Below are positions 17,066 through 26,262 of a stretch of DNA of 64,000 nt, piece by piece. A model generated the notes under the pieces. That model worked only from the letters and a program-made list of their open reading frames with translations. It was not told where the DNA came from and did not search any database. The stretch lies in assembly GCF_015709525.1 (NCBI RefSeq), contig NZ_JADNRA010000017.1, positions 26,847 through 90,846 on the forward strand, read 5' to 3'. Numbering within the stretch: position 1 is the first letter of the stretch; every line of letters starts with the position of its first letter. The position numbers and the translations under genes are program-made. The DNA is from Methylocystis sp. L43. Lineage in GTDB: Bacteria; Pseudomonadota; Alphaproteobacteria; Rhizobiales; Beijerinckiaceae.

Positions 17066-17931
17066 CTCAGCACGGCCGTCTTGACCCACCATCCCGGATG
17101 CTGGGCGCGAATGACGCTGGCGGCGCGCACAGCCTCGCGCTGCGTCGAAAACAGCGCGAAGCATGTCGCGCCCGAGCCGGACATGCGCGCGAGCCTGCAG
17201 CCCCGGGCGCCGCGCAACATGGCGAGCGCGTCGACGATCACCGGCGCCTGCAGACAGGCGGCGTCTTCGAGGTCGTTGCGCCCCCTCGCCAGCGCCGCAA
17301 GGAGTTCGTCCGCGCCTGGTCGTGCGGCGATGTCGCCATGCGCGGCGCCGTCCCGCAACGCGCCCGGTTGCAATCCAAGCGCGGCGAAGACGGGTCCCGT
17401 AGCGACCGGCGCCCCGGGGTTGAGCAGCACGGCCGGCAGGAGCGGCAGGCGAATCGGTTCGCCAAGCGTCTCTCCGGCGCCGCGCATCATGCGCGCCCGT
17501 GGGTCGAGGCAGACCGGCACGTCCGAGCCAACCGCGCGCGCGACCTCGATGAGGCGCGGGTCGTCCGGCGCGAGATGATTCGCCTTGGCTAAAAGGCGCA
17601 GCGCCGCGGCGGCGTCCGACGAGCCGCCGCCGATGCCCGCTGCGACAGGCAGGCGCTTGTCGAGTCGAAACCGGCCGAGCCGCAGCCCCTTTATCTCTTC
17701 GGCGAGCCGCCGCGCGGCGCGCAGCACGAGATTGTCGGCGCCGGCGCCGGCGGCCGAGGAGGTCGGTCCCGAAATATCGAGCGACAGCGCGTCGTCGTCC
17801 GGCGTGAAGGACAATGTGTCCCCCGCGCCGGAAAAGGCCACGAGGCTTTCGAGCGCATGGTAGCCGTCTTCCCGACGGCCGAGCACGTGAAGCGTAAGAT
17901 TGATTTTCGCGGGGGCGCGCGTCGTCAGCAT
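17062..17931 (-). CDS. ispE: 4-diphosphocytidyl-2-C-methyl-D-erythritol kinase
   Basis: A 289-residue GHMP kinase of the MEP isoprenoid pathway. Evidence is the N-terminal [20 protein letters not shown], the ATP-binding glycine loop [16 protein letters not shown] at about 95-110, and the C-terminal [21 protein letters not shown] 17931 was chosen because it gives the standard N-terminus ([12 protein letters not shown]); upstream in-frame codons run through tRNA-Gly. It overlaps rlmB by four bases. Confidence 0.95.
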   Translation of the reverse strand: MLTTRAPAKINLTLHVLGRREDGYHALESLVAFSGAGDTLSFTPDDDALSLDISGPTSSAAGAGADNLVLRAARRLAEEIKGLRLGRFRLDKRLPVAAGIGGGSSDAAAALRLLAKANHLAPDDPRLIEVARAVGSDVPVCLDPRARMMRGAGETLGEPIRLPLLPAVLLNPGAPVATGPVFAALGLQPGALRDGAAHGDIAARPGADELLAALARGRNDLEDAACLQAPVIVDALAMLRGARGCRLARMSGSGATCFALFSTQREAVRAASVIRAQHPGWWVKTAVLR

Positions 17932-17975
17932 CTGACCCCGGTCTCCGCAAGTGGGGGATTTGCGGAGCGTTGAAT

Positions 17976-18050
17976 TGGAGCGGGCGAAGGGATTCGAACC
18001 CTCGACCCCAACCTTGGCAAGGTTGTGCTCTACCCCTGAGCTACACCCGC
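17976..18050 (-). tRNA. tRNA-Gly (anticodon GCC)
   Basis: The reverse strand gives a full cloverleaf with acceptor GCGGGTG, anticodon GCC (complement of 18016-18018), TTCGAAT T loop and an encoded CCA at 17976-17978. It lies just upstream of ispE. Confidence 0.95.
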
Positions 18051-18143
18051 ATCCGTCGCGCCGGCAAAGCAAGTCGCCGAACCGTCGCGGCGTCGTTATG
18101 CCGGAAACGAATTTGCTTTGCAACTGGCGCGACGCGCCTGCGT

Positions 18144-18177
18144 CGACGCTCCGGAAGGGACGGCTTCCGGAGCGTCG
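18144..18177 (-). terminator. Strong hairpin after the 54-aa gene
   Basis: A perfect 14-bp stem (18144-18157 with 18164-18177, loop GGACGG) starts 6 bases beyond the 3' end of the small minus-strand gene. No T run follows, so it may stabilise the 3' end or act with Rho rather than terminate alone. Confidence 0.5.
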
Positions 18178-18182
18178 CGACG

Positions 18183-18347
18183 TCACTGGATCATGCGCGC
18201 CGTGTTGCCGGTTTCCACCGTGATATTCGCGCTGTCCGGCGAGATCCAATGCGGAACCCAGGTAAGAGCGACGATGACGAAAGCGGTGAAGCCGATCAGA
18301 TACACGAGGATCTTGCCGACTTCGCCGTCGTGAACATTAACGGCCAT
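18183..18347 (-). CDS. Small single-span membrane protein
   Basis: A 54-residue product starting [19 protein letters not shown] behind GGGAGAGG. A single hydrophobic segment (about residues 12-34, ending WVPHWIS) is followed by a short polar tail. Size and topology recall small accessory subunits of respiratory complexes, but no signature residue allows a name. A strong hairpin follows it, supporting a real, separately transcribed gene. The 314 bases upstream (18348-18661) hold no other gene I can support. Confidence 0.6.
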   Translation of the reverse strand: MAVNVHDGEVGKILVYLIGFTAFVIVALTWVPHWISPDSANITVETGNTARMIQ

Positions 18348-18661
18348 TTGCCTCTCCCATTTTATGTTGTCCGGCTTTCGCCGGAAGGACAGGGACGGCG
18401 GCGGATGATGCAGCGATGAAAACCGCCGCCGTCCACCAGGACAGCTACAGGGGGACTGCCATGGCTGGGGCGTAGTCTGCGGAAACGGTCCACGGAAACA
18501 AGGACCACAGACAGTATTTCCGTTGGTAAAATACTTGGTATCATGGAACTTATACTTGCTGGACCTAGCGTCTCCCGATGGGCGGATGGCCTGCGGTTCG
18601 GTTTGCCTCCATGCTATCGAATTCTCCGACATCGCCATTCGTACAAGCCGAAGGGGCCGCC

Positions 18662-19207
18662 ATGTCCGAAGCTCTGAGCCATGAAGAGATTGTCGATCTG
18701 CTCGCGCTCGAGCCCAATGCGACGTGCGGCTTCGTCCGCATCACCTATACGAGCAAGCTGTCCTTCGGCGCGGACGCCTTGCCGCCGCCCTTCGCGCGCA
18801 GCGGGCCGGTGGGTTCAGCGCTCTACTTTTTGGTGACGCCGCACGCGCCGGTTCGGCTGCACCGGATTCGCAACGATCAGCTCTATCATTATTACCTCGG
18901 CGATCCGCTGGAGCTGTTCATGCTGCATGGCGACGGTTCAACCGAGCGCGTGGTGGTCGGACCGGATCTGCGCGCCGGCCAAAGGGTTCAGCTGCTTATT
19001 CCCGGCGACACTTTTCACACCGCGCGGCTTCTGGGCGGCGGACGCTGGTTTTTTGGCGCCAGCACCGAATGGCCGGGCGTCACGCCGCAGGACGTCGAAA
19101 TCGGCGATCTCGATCAACTGGCGTCGAAATATCCTGGCGTGGCGTCCGAAATCCGCTCAATCGCGGCGTCGGTCAACAACGTTTCGATACCGACGGGCCG
19201 GCGGTAG
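18662..19207 (+). CDS. Cupin_5 (DUF985) family protein
   Basis: A 181-residue beta-barrel protein of the DUF985 kind: GSALYFLVTPHAPVRLHRI, QLYHYYLGDPLELFML, then LIPGDTFHTARL and GRWFFGASTEWPG. The histidines in HRI, YHYY and FHTA are the likely metal ligands. ATG 18662 is preceded by GGGG at a suitable distance; an upstream ATG at 18611 is possible. The reaction is unknown for most members. It ends 3 bases before the end of the convergent IalB-like gene. Confidence 0.85.
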   Translation: MSEALSHEEIVDLLALEPNATCGFVRITYTSKLSFGADALPPPFARSGPVGSALYFLVTPHAPVRLHRIRNDQLYHYYLGDPLELFMLHGDGSTERVVVGPDLRAGQRVQLLIPGDTFHTARLLGGGRWFFGASTEWPGVTPQDVEIGDLDQLASKYPGVASEIRSIAASVNNVSIPTGRR

Positions 19208-19210
19208 GAT

Positions 19211-19852
19211 CTACTTGCACTCCTGCACGGCGCGGGCGAGCGCGTCCGACAATCCCTTGAGCGAATAGCTGTCGGTGGTGCTTGTCCCTTTCGACGAAGC
19301 GGCCTTCACGATGAGCTTGGCGCCGCCGCGCATGGCGCCGACGAATTCTTTCTCCCGCGACTGATCCTTCACCCAGGCGTTCGTTCCCTTGGTGATCAGT
19401 TCGTAGCTGTCGCCGTCGATATCGGCGACAGCGGCGGAGCCGTCCTTCGTCGCATAGCCCAGATTGATCGCGACCTCATTGTGGATATTTTCCGCCGGTC
19501 GCGTCGAGATAAAGATGTAGGCGGAGGCGTCTTTGAGCTTCGCTTTGGGCGTCCGTTCCTTGGGCTGTCCGAGCGCATAGCAGGTCCTGTTGCGGCCGCT
19601 CTGAGCGGCGTAGGCGCCCCATTCCCCATAGTTGCCGAGTTGCTCAGGCTTGTCGGAGCCTTTGTCCGCCGGTTTCTCGGCTTTCTCGTTTTTCGCCGGC
19701 TTTTTCTTTTTGGCGTTTGCATCCTCGGCTGGGGCGTCTTCAGCGCCCGGCTTGGGCTTCGCTTCGGCAGCATTAAAAGCGAAGGCGATCGCCAGTCCGA
19801 TGGCGGCGACAGCGACGAGAAGACGGGAGCGCGTGCGAGAATCTCTAAGCAT
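19211..19852 (-). CDS. Invasion-associated locus B (IalB)-like secreted protein
   Basis: A 213-residue exported protein. A signal peptide (LLVAVAAIGLAIAFAFNAAEA) is followed by a 40-residue Lys/Glu/Ala-rich disordered stretch and then an IalB-like domain: WGAYAAQSGRNRTCYALGQP, YIFISTRPAENIHNEVAINLGY and the final AVQECK, giving a likely disulphide. IalB proteins are common in Hyphomicrobiales, pathogenic or not, and act in the periplasm or envelope. ATG 19852 gives the signal peptide directly. Confidence 0.8.
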   Translation of the reverse strand: MLRDSRTRSRLLVAVAAIGLAIAFAFNAAEAKPKPGAEDAPAEDANAKKKKPAKNEKAEKPADKGSDKPEQLGNYGEWGAYAAQSGRNRTCYALGQPKERTPKAKLKDASAYIFISTRPAENIHNEVAINLGYATKDGSAAVADIDGDSYELITKGTNAWVKDQSREKEFVGAMRGGAKLIVKAASSKGTSTTDSYSLKGLSDALARAVQECK

Positions 19853-19926
19853 AGGCTCAGATTTTACCGGCGAGAGTGGGCGCAAACAAGAGCCGCAGCT
19901 TTCTCGCTCCCCCTGCTGGCGCGAGT

Positions 19927-20733
19927 CTAGCCTTCTTTTCGAGCCGCCATCAGGTAATTGACGTCCGTATCGTGGCTTTTTCGCCAGCTTCTCGTCAGCG
20001 GCTGGAAAGTCATCCCCACGCGATCGATCTCCCGCATGCCGCCCTGGCGCACCCATGATGAGAGTTCGTCCGGGCGGATGAATTTGTCATGGTTATGGGT
20101 GCCTTTCGGCACCCAGCCGAGCACATATTCGGCGGCGACGATGGCCAGCAGATAGCTTTTCGTCGTCCGGTCGATCGTCGCCAGAAAGAGGAGCCCGCCG
20201 GGCTTCAGCAGCCGCCCCAGCATGGCGACGAATTCCCGCGGCCCTTCCACATGCTCGATGACTTCGAGCGCCGCCACTGCGTCGAACTGTTCGCCGGCCG
20301 CGGCGAGGTCTTCGGCGGTGATATTGCGATAATCGATGTCCAGCCCGGACGTTTCGGCGTGCCGTTTCGCGATGGCGATGTTGTTGGTCGCGGGGTCGAC
20401 CCCGGTCACATGAGCGCCGAGCTGCGCCAACGACTCGCTCAATATGCCGCCGCCGCAGCCGATATCCGCGATGCGCACGCCCTCCAGCGGTCGGTCGCCG
20501 GGCGCGTTCAATGCGCTGGCGTCATGTCGGATGAGCCGGCGCACGTGATCGCGGATATAGGCGACTCGAATGGGATTGATCTCGTGGAGAATCCCCATCT
20601 TGCCATTCTTGTCCCACCAGAGCTCGGCCAGGCGGTTGAAACGCGCGACGTCTTCGGGATCGACGCTGGCGGAGTGGGGAGCGGACTGTTGGGGCAAGAG
20701 AAACCTCGCGAAGATGCGGAGAAATATGTGCAA
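19927..20733 (-). CDS. ubiG: Ubiquinone biosynthesis O-methyltransferase UbiG
   Basis: A 268-residue class I methyltransferase that makes the two O-methylations of ubiquinone. It shows the family pattern RFNRLAELWWD near residue 32, SAM motif I IADIGCGGGILSE, acidic motif GVDPA, and the conserved LEVIEHV and LFLATIDRTTKSY. It is divergent from lysC with a 159-base spacer that holds a hairpin (20734-20752). Confidence 0.93.
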   Translation of the reverse strand: MHIFLRIFARFLLPQQSAPHSASVDPEDVARFNRLAELWWDKNGKMGILHEINPIRVAYIRDHVRRLIRHDASALNAPGDRPLEGVRIADIGCGGGILSESLAQLGAHVTGVDPATNNIAIAKRHAETSGLDIDYRNITAEDLAAAGEQFDAVAALEVIEHVEGPREFVAMLGRLLKPGGLLFLATIDRTTKSYLLAIVAAEYVLGWVPKGTHNHDKFIRPDELSSWVRQGGMREIDRVGMTFQPLTRSWRKSHDTDVNYLMAARKEG

Positions 20734-20815
20734 GCTCCTCAGCCTGAGGAGCGCGCGAAGCCCGCGCCTCGAAGGACGAAAGCTTGCGCATGATTCCCTT
20801 GGCGGAGCGCTGCCG

Positions 20816-20845
20816 TTGACAGGTCCGCCGACGCGGACACATATA
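20816..20845 (+). promoter_or_regulatory. Likely promoter of lysC
   Basis: TTGACA at 20816-20821 is followed after 18 bases by CATATA (20840-20845), a good sigma-70 pair, 48 bases before the lysC start. Confidence 0.5.
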
Positions 20846-20892
20846 GCGCCGCTTCCCGCAAGACGCGAGCGTCTCGCCCATTTTCGGTCTCC

Positions 20893-22125
20893 ATGTCACG
20901 CCTGGTTATGAAATTCGGCGGCACCTCGGTCGCCACTGTCGAACGCATCCACAATGTCGCGCGCCATGTGAAGCGCGAGGTGGATGCTGGGCGTGAGGTC
21001 GCTGTGGTGGTCTCGGCGATGGCCGGCAAGACCAATGAGCTTGTCGCCTGGTGCAGGGAGGCGGCGCCGCTTTGTGACCAGCGAGAATATGACGCCGTCG
21101 TCGCTTCGGGAGAACAGGTGACGGCCGGGCTTCTCGCGATGGCGTTGCAGAAGTCGGGGGTGCCCGCGCGCTCCTGGCTCGGCTGGCAGGCGCCGATCTA
21201 CACCAACTCCACGCATGGCGCGGCGCGGATCGAATCGATCGACGGCTCGGGCATCATCGAAGGCCTCAACCGCGGTGAAGTCGCCGTCATCGCCGGCTTT
21301 CAGGGCGTGCACCGTGAAACCGGGCGGATCACGACCCTCGGACGTGGCGGCTCGGACACAAGCGCCGTCGCCATCGCGGCGGCGATCAAGGCCAACCGCT
21401 GCGACATCTATACGGACGTCGACGGCGTTTACACCACCGATCCGCGCGTCGTGCCGAAGGCGCGGCGCATGGACAAGATCGCCTTCGAAGAGATGCTGGA
21501 AATGGCGTCGCTCGGCGCGAAGGTCCTGCAGGTGCGCTCGGTCGAGGTCGCGATGGTGCATGGCGTGCAGACCTATGTGCGCTCGTCTTTTGATGATCCC
21601 GAAAATCCGGGGCAGGGGACGCTGATCTGCAACGAGGAGGACATTGTGGAAGCCCAGGTCGTCACAGGCATCGCCTTCTCGCGCGACGAAGCGCAGATCA
21701 CGCTTCGCGGCGTCGCCGATAAGCCGGGCGTCGCGGCTGCGGTGTTCATGCCCTTGGCCGAGGCCGGAATCAACGTCGACATGATTGTGCAGGTCGTCTC
21801 CGAGGAGGGCATGACCGACATGACCTTCACCGTAGGAACCGCTGATTACGAGCGCGCCTTCGCAATTATCGAAAAGGTCAAGGACGCCATCGGATTTGCG
21901 AGCATTACGGGTGAGAAGGATGTCGCCAAGATTTCCGCAATCGGGATTGGCATGCGCAGCCACGCCGGCGTCGCTGCGGAGGCGTTTCGCGCCCTGTCAC
22001 AGAAGGGCGTCAATATTCGCGCCATCACCACGTCGGAAATCAAGTTTTCGGTGTTGATCGACGAGGCCTATACGGAACTCGCCGTTCGCACGTTGCACTC
22101 GCTCTACGGCCTCGACGCCGCTTAG
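20893..22125 (+). CDS. lysC: Aspartate kinase
   Basis: A 410-residue aspartokinase, first step of the lysine/threonine/methionine family. The N-terminal kinase domain begins RLVMKFGGTSVA and contains GRGGSDTSAVAIA and DIYTDVDGVYTTDPR. Two C-terminal ACT domains (from about residue 265: ITLRGVADKPGVAAAVF, and from 345: ISAIGIGMRSHAGVAA) are the usual feedback site for lysine and threonine. It is full length for the alphaproteobacterial single-gene type. Confidence 0.95.
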   Translation: MSRLVMKFGGTSVATVERIHNVARHVKREVDAGREVAVVVSAMAGKTNELVAWCREAAPLCDQREYDAVVASGEQVTAGLLAMALQKSGVPARSWLGWQAPIYTNSTHGAARIESIDGSGIIEGLNRGEVAVIAGFQGVHRETGRITTLGRGGSDTSAVAIAAAIKANRCDIYTDVDGVYTTDPRVVPKARRMDKIAFEEMLEMASLGAKVLQVRSVEVAMVHGVQTYVRSSFDDPENPGQGTLICNEEDIVEAQVVTGIAFSRDEAQITLRGVADKPGVAAAVFMPLAEAGINVDMIVQVVSEEGMTDMTFTVGTADYERAFAIIEKVKDAIGFASITGEKDVAKISAIGIGMRSHAGVAAEAFRALSQKGVNIRAITTSEIKFSVLIDEAYTELAVRTLHSLYGLDAA

Positions 22126-22202
22126 TGGGCGGTATGGCTACGCTTGAAGGACAGCGTTGCCGCGACATCTACCGCAACCAAATGGTTCGTGGAGGATGTC
22201 CC

Positions 22203-22634
22203 ATGGAAAAGCTTACCAGTAACGTCGTCTCCGAGACGAAGCTTGATCCGACCGTCGCTAAAGCGGCGATCGGCCTCGTCCTCAGTTTTCTTCGCGACAA
22301 GGACACGACCGGCAATATGCAGGTAATGATCGCCAAGATGCCACGCGCGCAGCAAGACATCGAGGCGGCGCAGTCGGTCGGCGACGGCGGCGTCACTCAA
22401 GTCATCGAAGGCATGACGAGCTTTATCGGACACGGCCGCGCCGATCTGAACATTCTTGCCGGACAGCTCGAAAAGCTCGGAATCAGTGAAGCGCAAACCG
22501 ACGCGTTGGTTCGCCAAGTGATCAATCGCGCAGAAGACATTCTTGGTCCCGAGGGCGCCGAGAAGATCAGGAACATTCTGCCGGCGCTGCGTGAGCGTAC
22601 CGACTCGCCGACGGATCTGCGCCAACGGGCGTAA
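22203..22634 (+). CDS. Small uncharacterised protein, first of a paralogous pair
   Basis: A 143-residue protein starting at ATG 22203, seven bases after a perfect GGAGG; the in-frame codon at 22125 lacks one and overlaps the lysC stop. The sequence carries VAKAAIGLVLSFLRD near the start and LGPEGAEKIRNILPAL near the end, both echoed in the gene at 22763. The central portion is helical without membrane segments. It resembles small DUF2267/DUF2780-like proteins, but I do not name it. Confidence 0.75.
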   Translation: MEKLTSNVVSETKLDPTVAKAAIGLVLSFLRDKDTTGNMQVMIAKMPRAQQDIEAAQSVGDGGVTQVIEGMTSFIGHGRADLNILAGQLEKLGISEAQTDALVRQVINRAEDILGPEGAEKIRNILPALRERTDSPTDLRQRA

Positions 22635-22640
22635 CTGTCG

Positions 22641-22666
22641 GGCTGACGCGCGCTCGCGCGTCAGCC
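22641..22666 (+). terminator. Hairpin after the 143-aa gene
   Basis: GGCTGACGCG (22641-22650) pairs perfectly with 22657-22666, starting 6 bases after the stop at 22634. There is no T run, so termination may be weak or Rho-assisted. Confidence 0.45.
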
Positions 22667-22762
22667 ATCCGTCGCGTGTATAAACGCAATCGGAACGCTT
22701 GATTTTCCTTCCTGTCGCGGCGACAGTCCGGCGTCTTTCGGTTTGCGAAGCGGAGGCCTGCA

Positions 22763-23143
22763 ATGGATGAACTGGTGGCGCGCGTCTCGGCGGCCCTTGG
22801 CGTTGACGCAGAGGTCGCCAGGACGGCGGTGGGTCTTGTTCTGGGCTTCCTTCAAAAGGAGTCGCGCGACGGCGCCGTATCGGAGTTACTCGAAAAGCTT
22901 CCCGGCGCCCCTGAGGCGATCCAGTCCGCTGAATCCGTAGGCGGCGGGGGCGGGCTTGGAGGTTTGATGGGGGGCATGGGCGGGCTGATGGGCCTTGCCG
23001 CCAAGCTGAATGGCGCCGGCGTCGATATGAGCCAGATTCCAAAACTGGGCCATGAGATTTTCGGCTACGCCGAAGAGCAAGTCGGGCCGGAAAAGCTGCG
23101 GGAGATCGTCGATTCGATCCCAGGCATCGCGCAGTTCGTTTGA
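22763..23143 (+). CDS. Small uncharacterised protein, second of a paralogous pair
   Basis: A 126-residue protein starting behind GGAGG (about 9 bases). It repeats the pattern of its neighbour: VARTAVGLVLGFLQKES, a Gly/Met-rich central segment (GLGGLMGGMGGLMGLA) in place of the neighbour's helix, and VGPEKLREIVDSIPGI at the end. Tandem duplication and divergence are evident. The Gly-rich segment could form a membrane-active or aggregating helix. The function is unknown. Confidence 0.75.
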   Translation: MDELVARVSAALGVDAEVARTAVGLVLGFLQKESRDGAVSELLEKLPGAPEAIQSAESVGGGGGLGGLMGGMGGLMGLAAKLNGAGVDMSQIPKLGHEIFGYAEEQVGPEKLREIVDSIPGIAQFV

Positions 23144-23146
23144 TCC

Positions 23147-24676
23147 CTATCGTCTAAGGCTTGCGATCGTCACGCCGCTCGCGCGCAGCGCCCCGAGAAG
23201 GACGCCGGCGTAGACGAGCGCGCCGACGAGCGCGAGCGCGGTGAGCGCGACGAGATTGGCGAGAGCGCCGAAATGCGCGCCAAGCGCCAAGGCGGATGAA
23301 CGGCCGAAAATGGCGACCGCGGCGAGACAGGCGCAGGCCACAAATGTCGCGCCGAGCGTCTTCACGAAAATGGCGTCGAATCGCATTCCTTCCTGGGCGA
23401 GCGCGAGTCCGACGAGCGCGGCGAGGTTGATCCACAATCCGACCGACGTCGCCGTCGCGAGCCCGACCGCGCCAAGCGGTCGAAACAGCACGATCTTCAA
23501 CGCGACATTCGCGGCGAGCGCCGCCAGCGCGATGAGCATCGGCGTTCTTGTGTCGCCGCGCGCCTGGAAACTCGCGCGCGCCGAGGCGATCAGCACAAGC
23601 GCCATGAGACCGGCGCCATAGGCGGCGAGCACGTCCCCGGCGGCGTAGGCGTCGGCCGCCGAGAATTTGCCGCGCTGGAAGAGCCCCGCGACGATCAACT
23701 CGGGGATCGTGTCGAAGGCGATGAAGAACGGCGCCGCCAGCGCGACGGTAAGCGCCATGGTTCGGCTCTGCGCGTGAAGCGCGCCCGCCTCATCGCCCGC
23801 CGCGAGCCGGCGGCTCATCTCCGGCAGCAGCACCGTGCCGGCGGCGATGCCGATGACGCCGACCGGAAGCTGGTACAGCCGCTCCGCGTAAGAAATCGAC
23901 GACACGCCGCCGTCGGGAAGCATCGACGAGAGAATTGTGTCGGCGAGCACGGCGATCTGCGGACTTGCCGAGCCGATAATCGCAGGCCCCAGGCGAATGA
24001 AGAAATCGCGCACGCGCGCCCAATGCGGCTTGCGCAAGCGTTGCAGAACGCCAATGCGCCGCGCTTGCCACATCAACAGTCCGAGCTCCAGAACGCCGGA
24101 GATGGTGATGCCCCAGCTCGCCGCATAGCCGGCGTTTGGGAATAGAAAGGCGACGGCGAGCGCCGCCATCACAGAAAAATTCATCAGATTGGGCGCGAAG
24201 GCAGGAAGCGCGAAGCGGCCGCGCGCGTTCAAGGCGCCCATGTGCAAGACGAAGAGCGTGATGAAGAGCAGATAGGGAAAGGTGATGCGCGTCAGATTGA
24301 CGGCGAGCGCGAATTTTTCCGGCCGGTCGTCGAGTCCCGGCGCGAGCAGCGAGACGAATTGGGGCGTCAGCGTCCAGACGACGGCGAGCAATATGATCTG
24401 CGAGGCGAGGAGCAGCGTGTAGACTTCGCCGGCGAATTCCTCGGCCGCCGCGTCGCCCTTCTGCTCGATCGCCATCGAATAAGATGGAACGAAAGCCGCA
24501 TTGAACGCGCCTTCGCCGAAGATCGCGCGAAAACTGTTGGGCAGGCGTTGCGCGATGAAGAAGGCGTCCGAAACGGCGCCCGCGCCCATGATCGCCGACT
24601 GCATGGCGAGCGACAGAAAGCCCGTCACCCGCGAGAGCAGGGTGAAGCCGCCGACCGAGAGCAGATTGCGAATCAT
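23147..24676 (-). CDS. murJ: Lipid II flippase MurJ
   Basis: A 509-residue multi-span membrane protein of the MVF/MOP family that moves lipid II across the inner membrane for peptidoglycan synthesis. The N-terminus RNLLSVGGFTLLSRVTGFL and the motifs IFGEGAFNAAFVP and LNARGRFALPAFAPNLMN are characteristic. Fourteen hydrophobic segments can be counted. It converges with the preceding small gene, ending 3 bases from it. Confidence 0.93.
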   Translation of the reverse strand: MIRNLLSVGGFTLLSRVTGFLSLAMQSAIMGAGAVSDAFFIAQRLPNSFRAIFGEGAFNAAFVPSYSMAIEQKGDAAAEEFAGEVYTLLLASQIILLAVVWTLTPQFVSLLAPGLDDRPEKFALAVNLTRITFPYLLFITLFVLHMGALNARGRFALPAFAPNLMNFSVMAALAVAFLFPNAGYAASWGITISGVLELGLLMWQARRIGVLQRLRKPHWARVRDFFIRLGPAIIGSASPQIAVLADTILSSMLPDGGVSSISYAERLYQLPVGVIGIAAGTVLLPEMSRRLAAGDEAGALHAQSRTMALTVALAAPFFIAFDTIPELIVAGLFQRGKFSAADAYAAGDVLAAYGAGLMALVLIASARASFQARGDTRTPMLIALAALAANVALKIVLFRPLGAVGLATATSVGLWINLAALVGLALAQEGMRFDAIFVKTLGATFVACACLAAVAIFGRSSALALGAHFGALANLVALTALALVGALVYAGVLLGALRASGVTIASLRR

Positions 24677-24717
24677 CGCAATCGTCCTAGCAGGATTCGG
24701 TTAAGCCTGCGCTCCCG

Positions 24718-25128
24718 TCAGTGCGGACAGTGCAGGGAGTATCCGCCAGTGATCGTGGCGAGCTCGTCGCCTTCGCCCCGAGACCAGCGAATGTTGGCGC
24801 TGCGTCGGCATTTGTCGGAAATATCGGCTCGGCGTTCGTATGTGGCGACATCCTGATCCGCATCCACCGTGAATCCTTCGTCGCGCAGCTCATCAATGAG
24901 ATCGTCGACTTCCGTCGAACCCACGTGAAAGCGTTTGGCGAGCCGCGCCTGGAAGAGCCGCTGATCGGCCTCGGTCTTCGATTCGGGGAGGCCGTCGAGC
25001 AGGGTCGGCACGGCGGGGGCCGCCACGAAGCGCCACATGCGGACGCCGAAGGCGGCGAATAGCGCAATCAAGGCCGCGGCGATCAAGAGGTTTCTGCCGC
25101 GCAATGGCGAACGGCGCTCGGTGTTCAT
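24718..25128 (-). CDS. Membrane-anchored hypothetical protein
   Basis: A 136-residue protein with a short basic N-terminus, one membrane span (LLIAAALIALFAAFGVRMW) and a periplasmic part containing two or three cysteines (DISDKCRRS, SLHCPH). It lies 41 bases upstream of murJ on the same strand and may be cotranscribed. I do not recognise a family. Confidence 0.6.
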   Translation of the reverse strand: MNTERRSPLRGRNLLIAAALIALFAAFGVRMWRFVAAPAVPTLLDGLPESKTEADQRLFQARLAKRFHVGSTEVDDLIDELRDEGFTVDADQDVATYERRADISDKCRRSANIRWSRGEGDELATITGGYSLHCPH

Positions 25129-25208
25129 AGATGCACGCCTCGTCCCCTTTGTGCAGTTGCAGCGCGAGGCATCTGCGAAAGCCCGCGCGCTTTCAGTTTG
25201 TCGACGCC

Positions 25209-26171
25209 CTAGTCGCCCGCTTTGGCGTTGGTTACGTCGTTCTCGCCCAGCCTCTCGGCGACGAGATAGAGCGGCCTTCCCTTTACCTCATTGAAGATGC
25301 GGGCGACATACTCGCCGAGCACGCCAAGCGAAATCAGCTGAACGCCGGAGAAGAAGGCGATTGAGACCACCAGAGTGGGAAAGCCCGGCGTATCCACGCC
25401 CAAAACCATGGTGCGGGCCCAATAATAGCCGGCCATCGCGATCGCGAAGGCGGAAATCGCCAAGCCTACATAGGTCCACACCTTGAGCGGAATCGACGAA
25501 AAGGACATCAGCCCGTCGAGCGCAAATCGCGCAAGCCGAAGGAAATTAAATTTTGACGTTCCGCCGGCGCGGCCTTCGACGTCGAAAGGCACGCCGATCG
25601 ATCTGAAGCCGATCCAGGCGAAGAGGCCCTTATTAAAGCGCGCGCGCTCGCGCATCGTCAGCAGCGCGTCGACCGCCTGCCGGTCGAGCAGGCGGAAGTC
25701 GCCGGCGCCCGGCGGCAGGCGCACGTCGCCAAAATTCTCCAGCAAACGGTAAAAAACATGCGTCAACGCCGCGCGCAGCTTGGGATCGGTCGCTCGGTCG
25801 ATGCGCTCGCCGTAGACGTTCTTATAGCCTTCCCGCCACTTCTCGATGAATTGCGGGATGACTTCCGGCGGGTGCTGCAGGTCGGCGTCCATGATGACGA
25901 CCGCGCGTCCGAGCGTGGCGTCGAGCCCCGCGACGATCGCCACCTCCTTGCCGAAGTTGCGCGAAAGCGACAGAGCGCGAAAGCGCGGCTCCTCGGCGCA
26001 GAGCTCGCGTAATATCTCCAGACTCTCGTCGCTGGAGCCGTCGTCGACGAAGATCGCTTCATAGGAGGCGTCGCATGCGTCAACGGCCAGGGCGAGTCTG
26101 GCCGCGAGAGCGCGAAGATTTTGGGCTTCGTTGAAGACGGGAATCACGAACGATAGATCGGGCCTGTTCAT
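25209..26171 (-). CDS. Family 2 glycosyltransferase, GtrB/DPM type
   Basis: A 320-residue enzyme with a GT2 catalytic domain: SFVIPVFNEAQNL at the N-terminus, FVDDGSSDESLE, and MDADLQHPPE as the DXD metal site. Two C-terminal membrane spans (about residues 232-252 and 265-290) give the topology of GtrB, ArnC and dolichol-phosphate mannose synthase relatives. It probably transfers a sugar from a nucleotide donor to undecaprenyl phosphate at the inner membrane. The neighbouring deacetylase and methyltransferase suggest surface glycan or lipid modification. Confidence 0.88.
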   Translation of the reverse strand: MNRPDLSFVIPVFNEAQNLRALAARLALAVDACDASYEAIFVDDGSSDESLEILRELCAEEPRFRALSLSRNFGKEVAIVAGLDATLGRAVVIMDADLQHPPEVIPQFIEKWREGYKNVYGERIDRATDPKLRAALTHVFYRLLENFGDVRLPPGAGDFRLLDRQAVDALLTMRERARFNKGLFAWIGFRSIGVPFDVEGRAGGTSKFNFLRLARFALDGLMSFSSIPLKVWTYVGLAISAFAIAMAGYYWARTMVLGVDTPGFPTLVVSIAFFSGVQLISLGVLGEYVARIFNEVKGRPLYLVAERLGENDVTNAKAGD

Positions 26172-26262
26172 GGCGGCGTTTAAACCAATATTTATAGGCG
26201 GAGCATAGGATTAACGGGCGCAGCAAAGGCGAAGCCGCTTGGGCGGCGCAGAGGAGCGGGCG

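Noticed and set aside
16217..17578. Long plus-strand frame opposite rlmB and ispE
   Set aside because: It is antisense to two clearly recognised genes, has no ribosome binding site and a composition dominated by Arg and Ala, typical of shadow frames in GC-rich DNA.
17065..17950. Upstream extension of the rlmB frame
   Set aside because: The extension is ispE read out of frame. The ATGA overlap at 17062-17065 gives the natural rlmB start.
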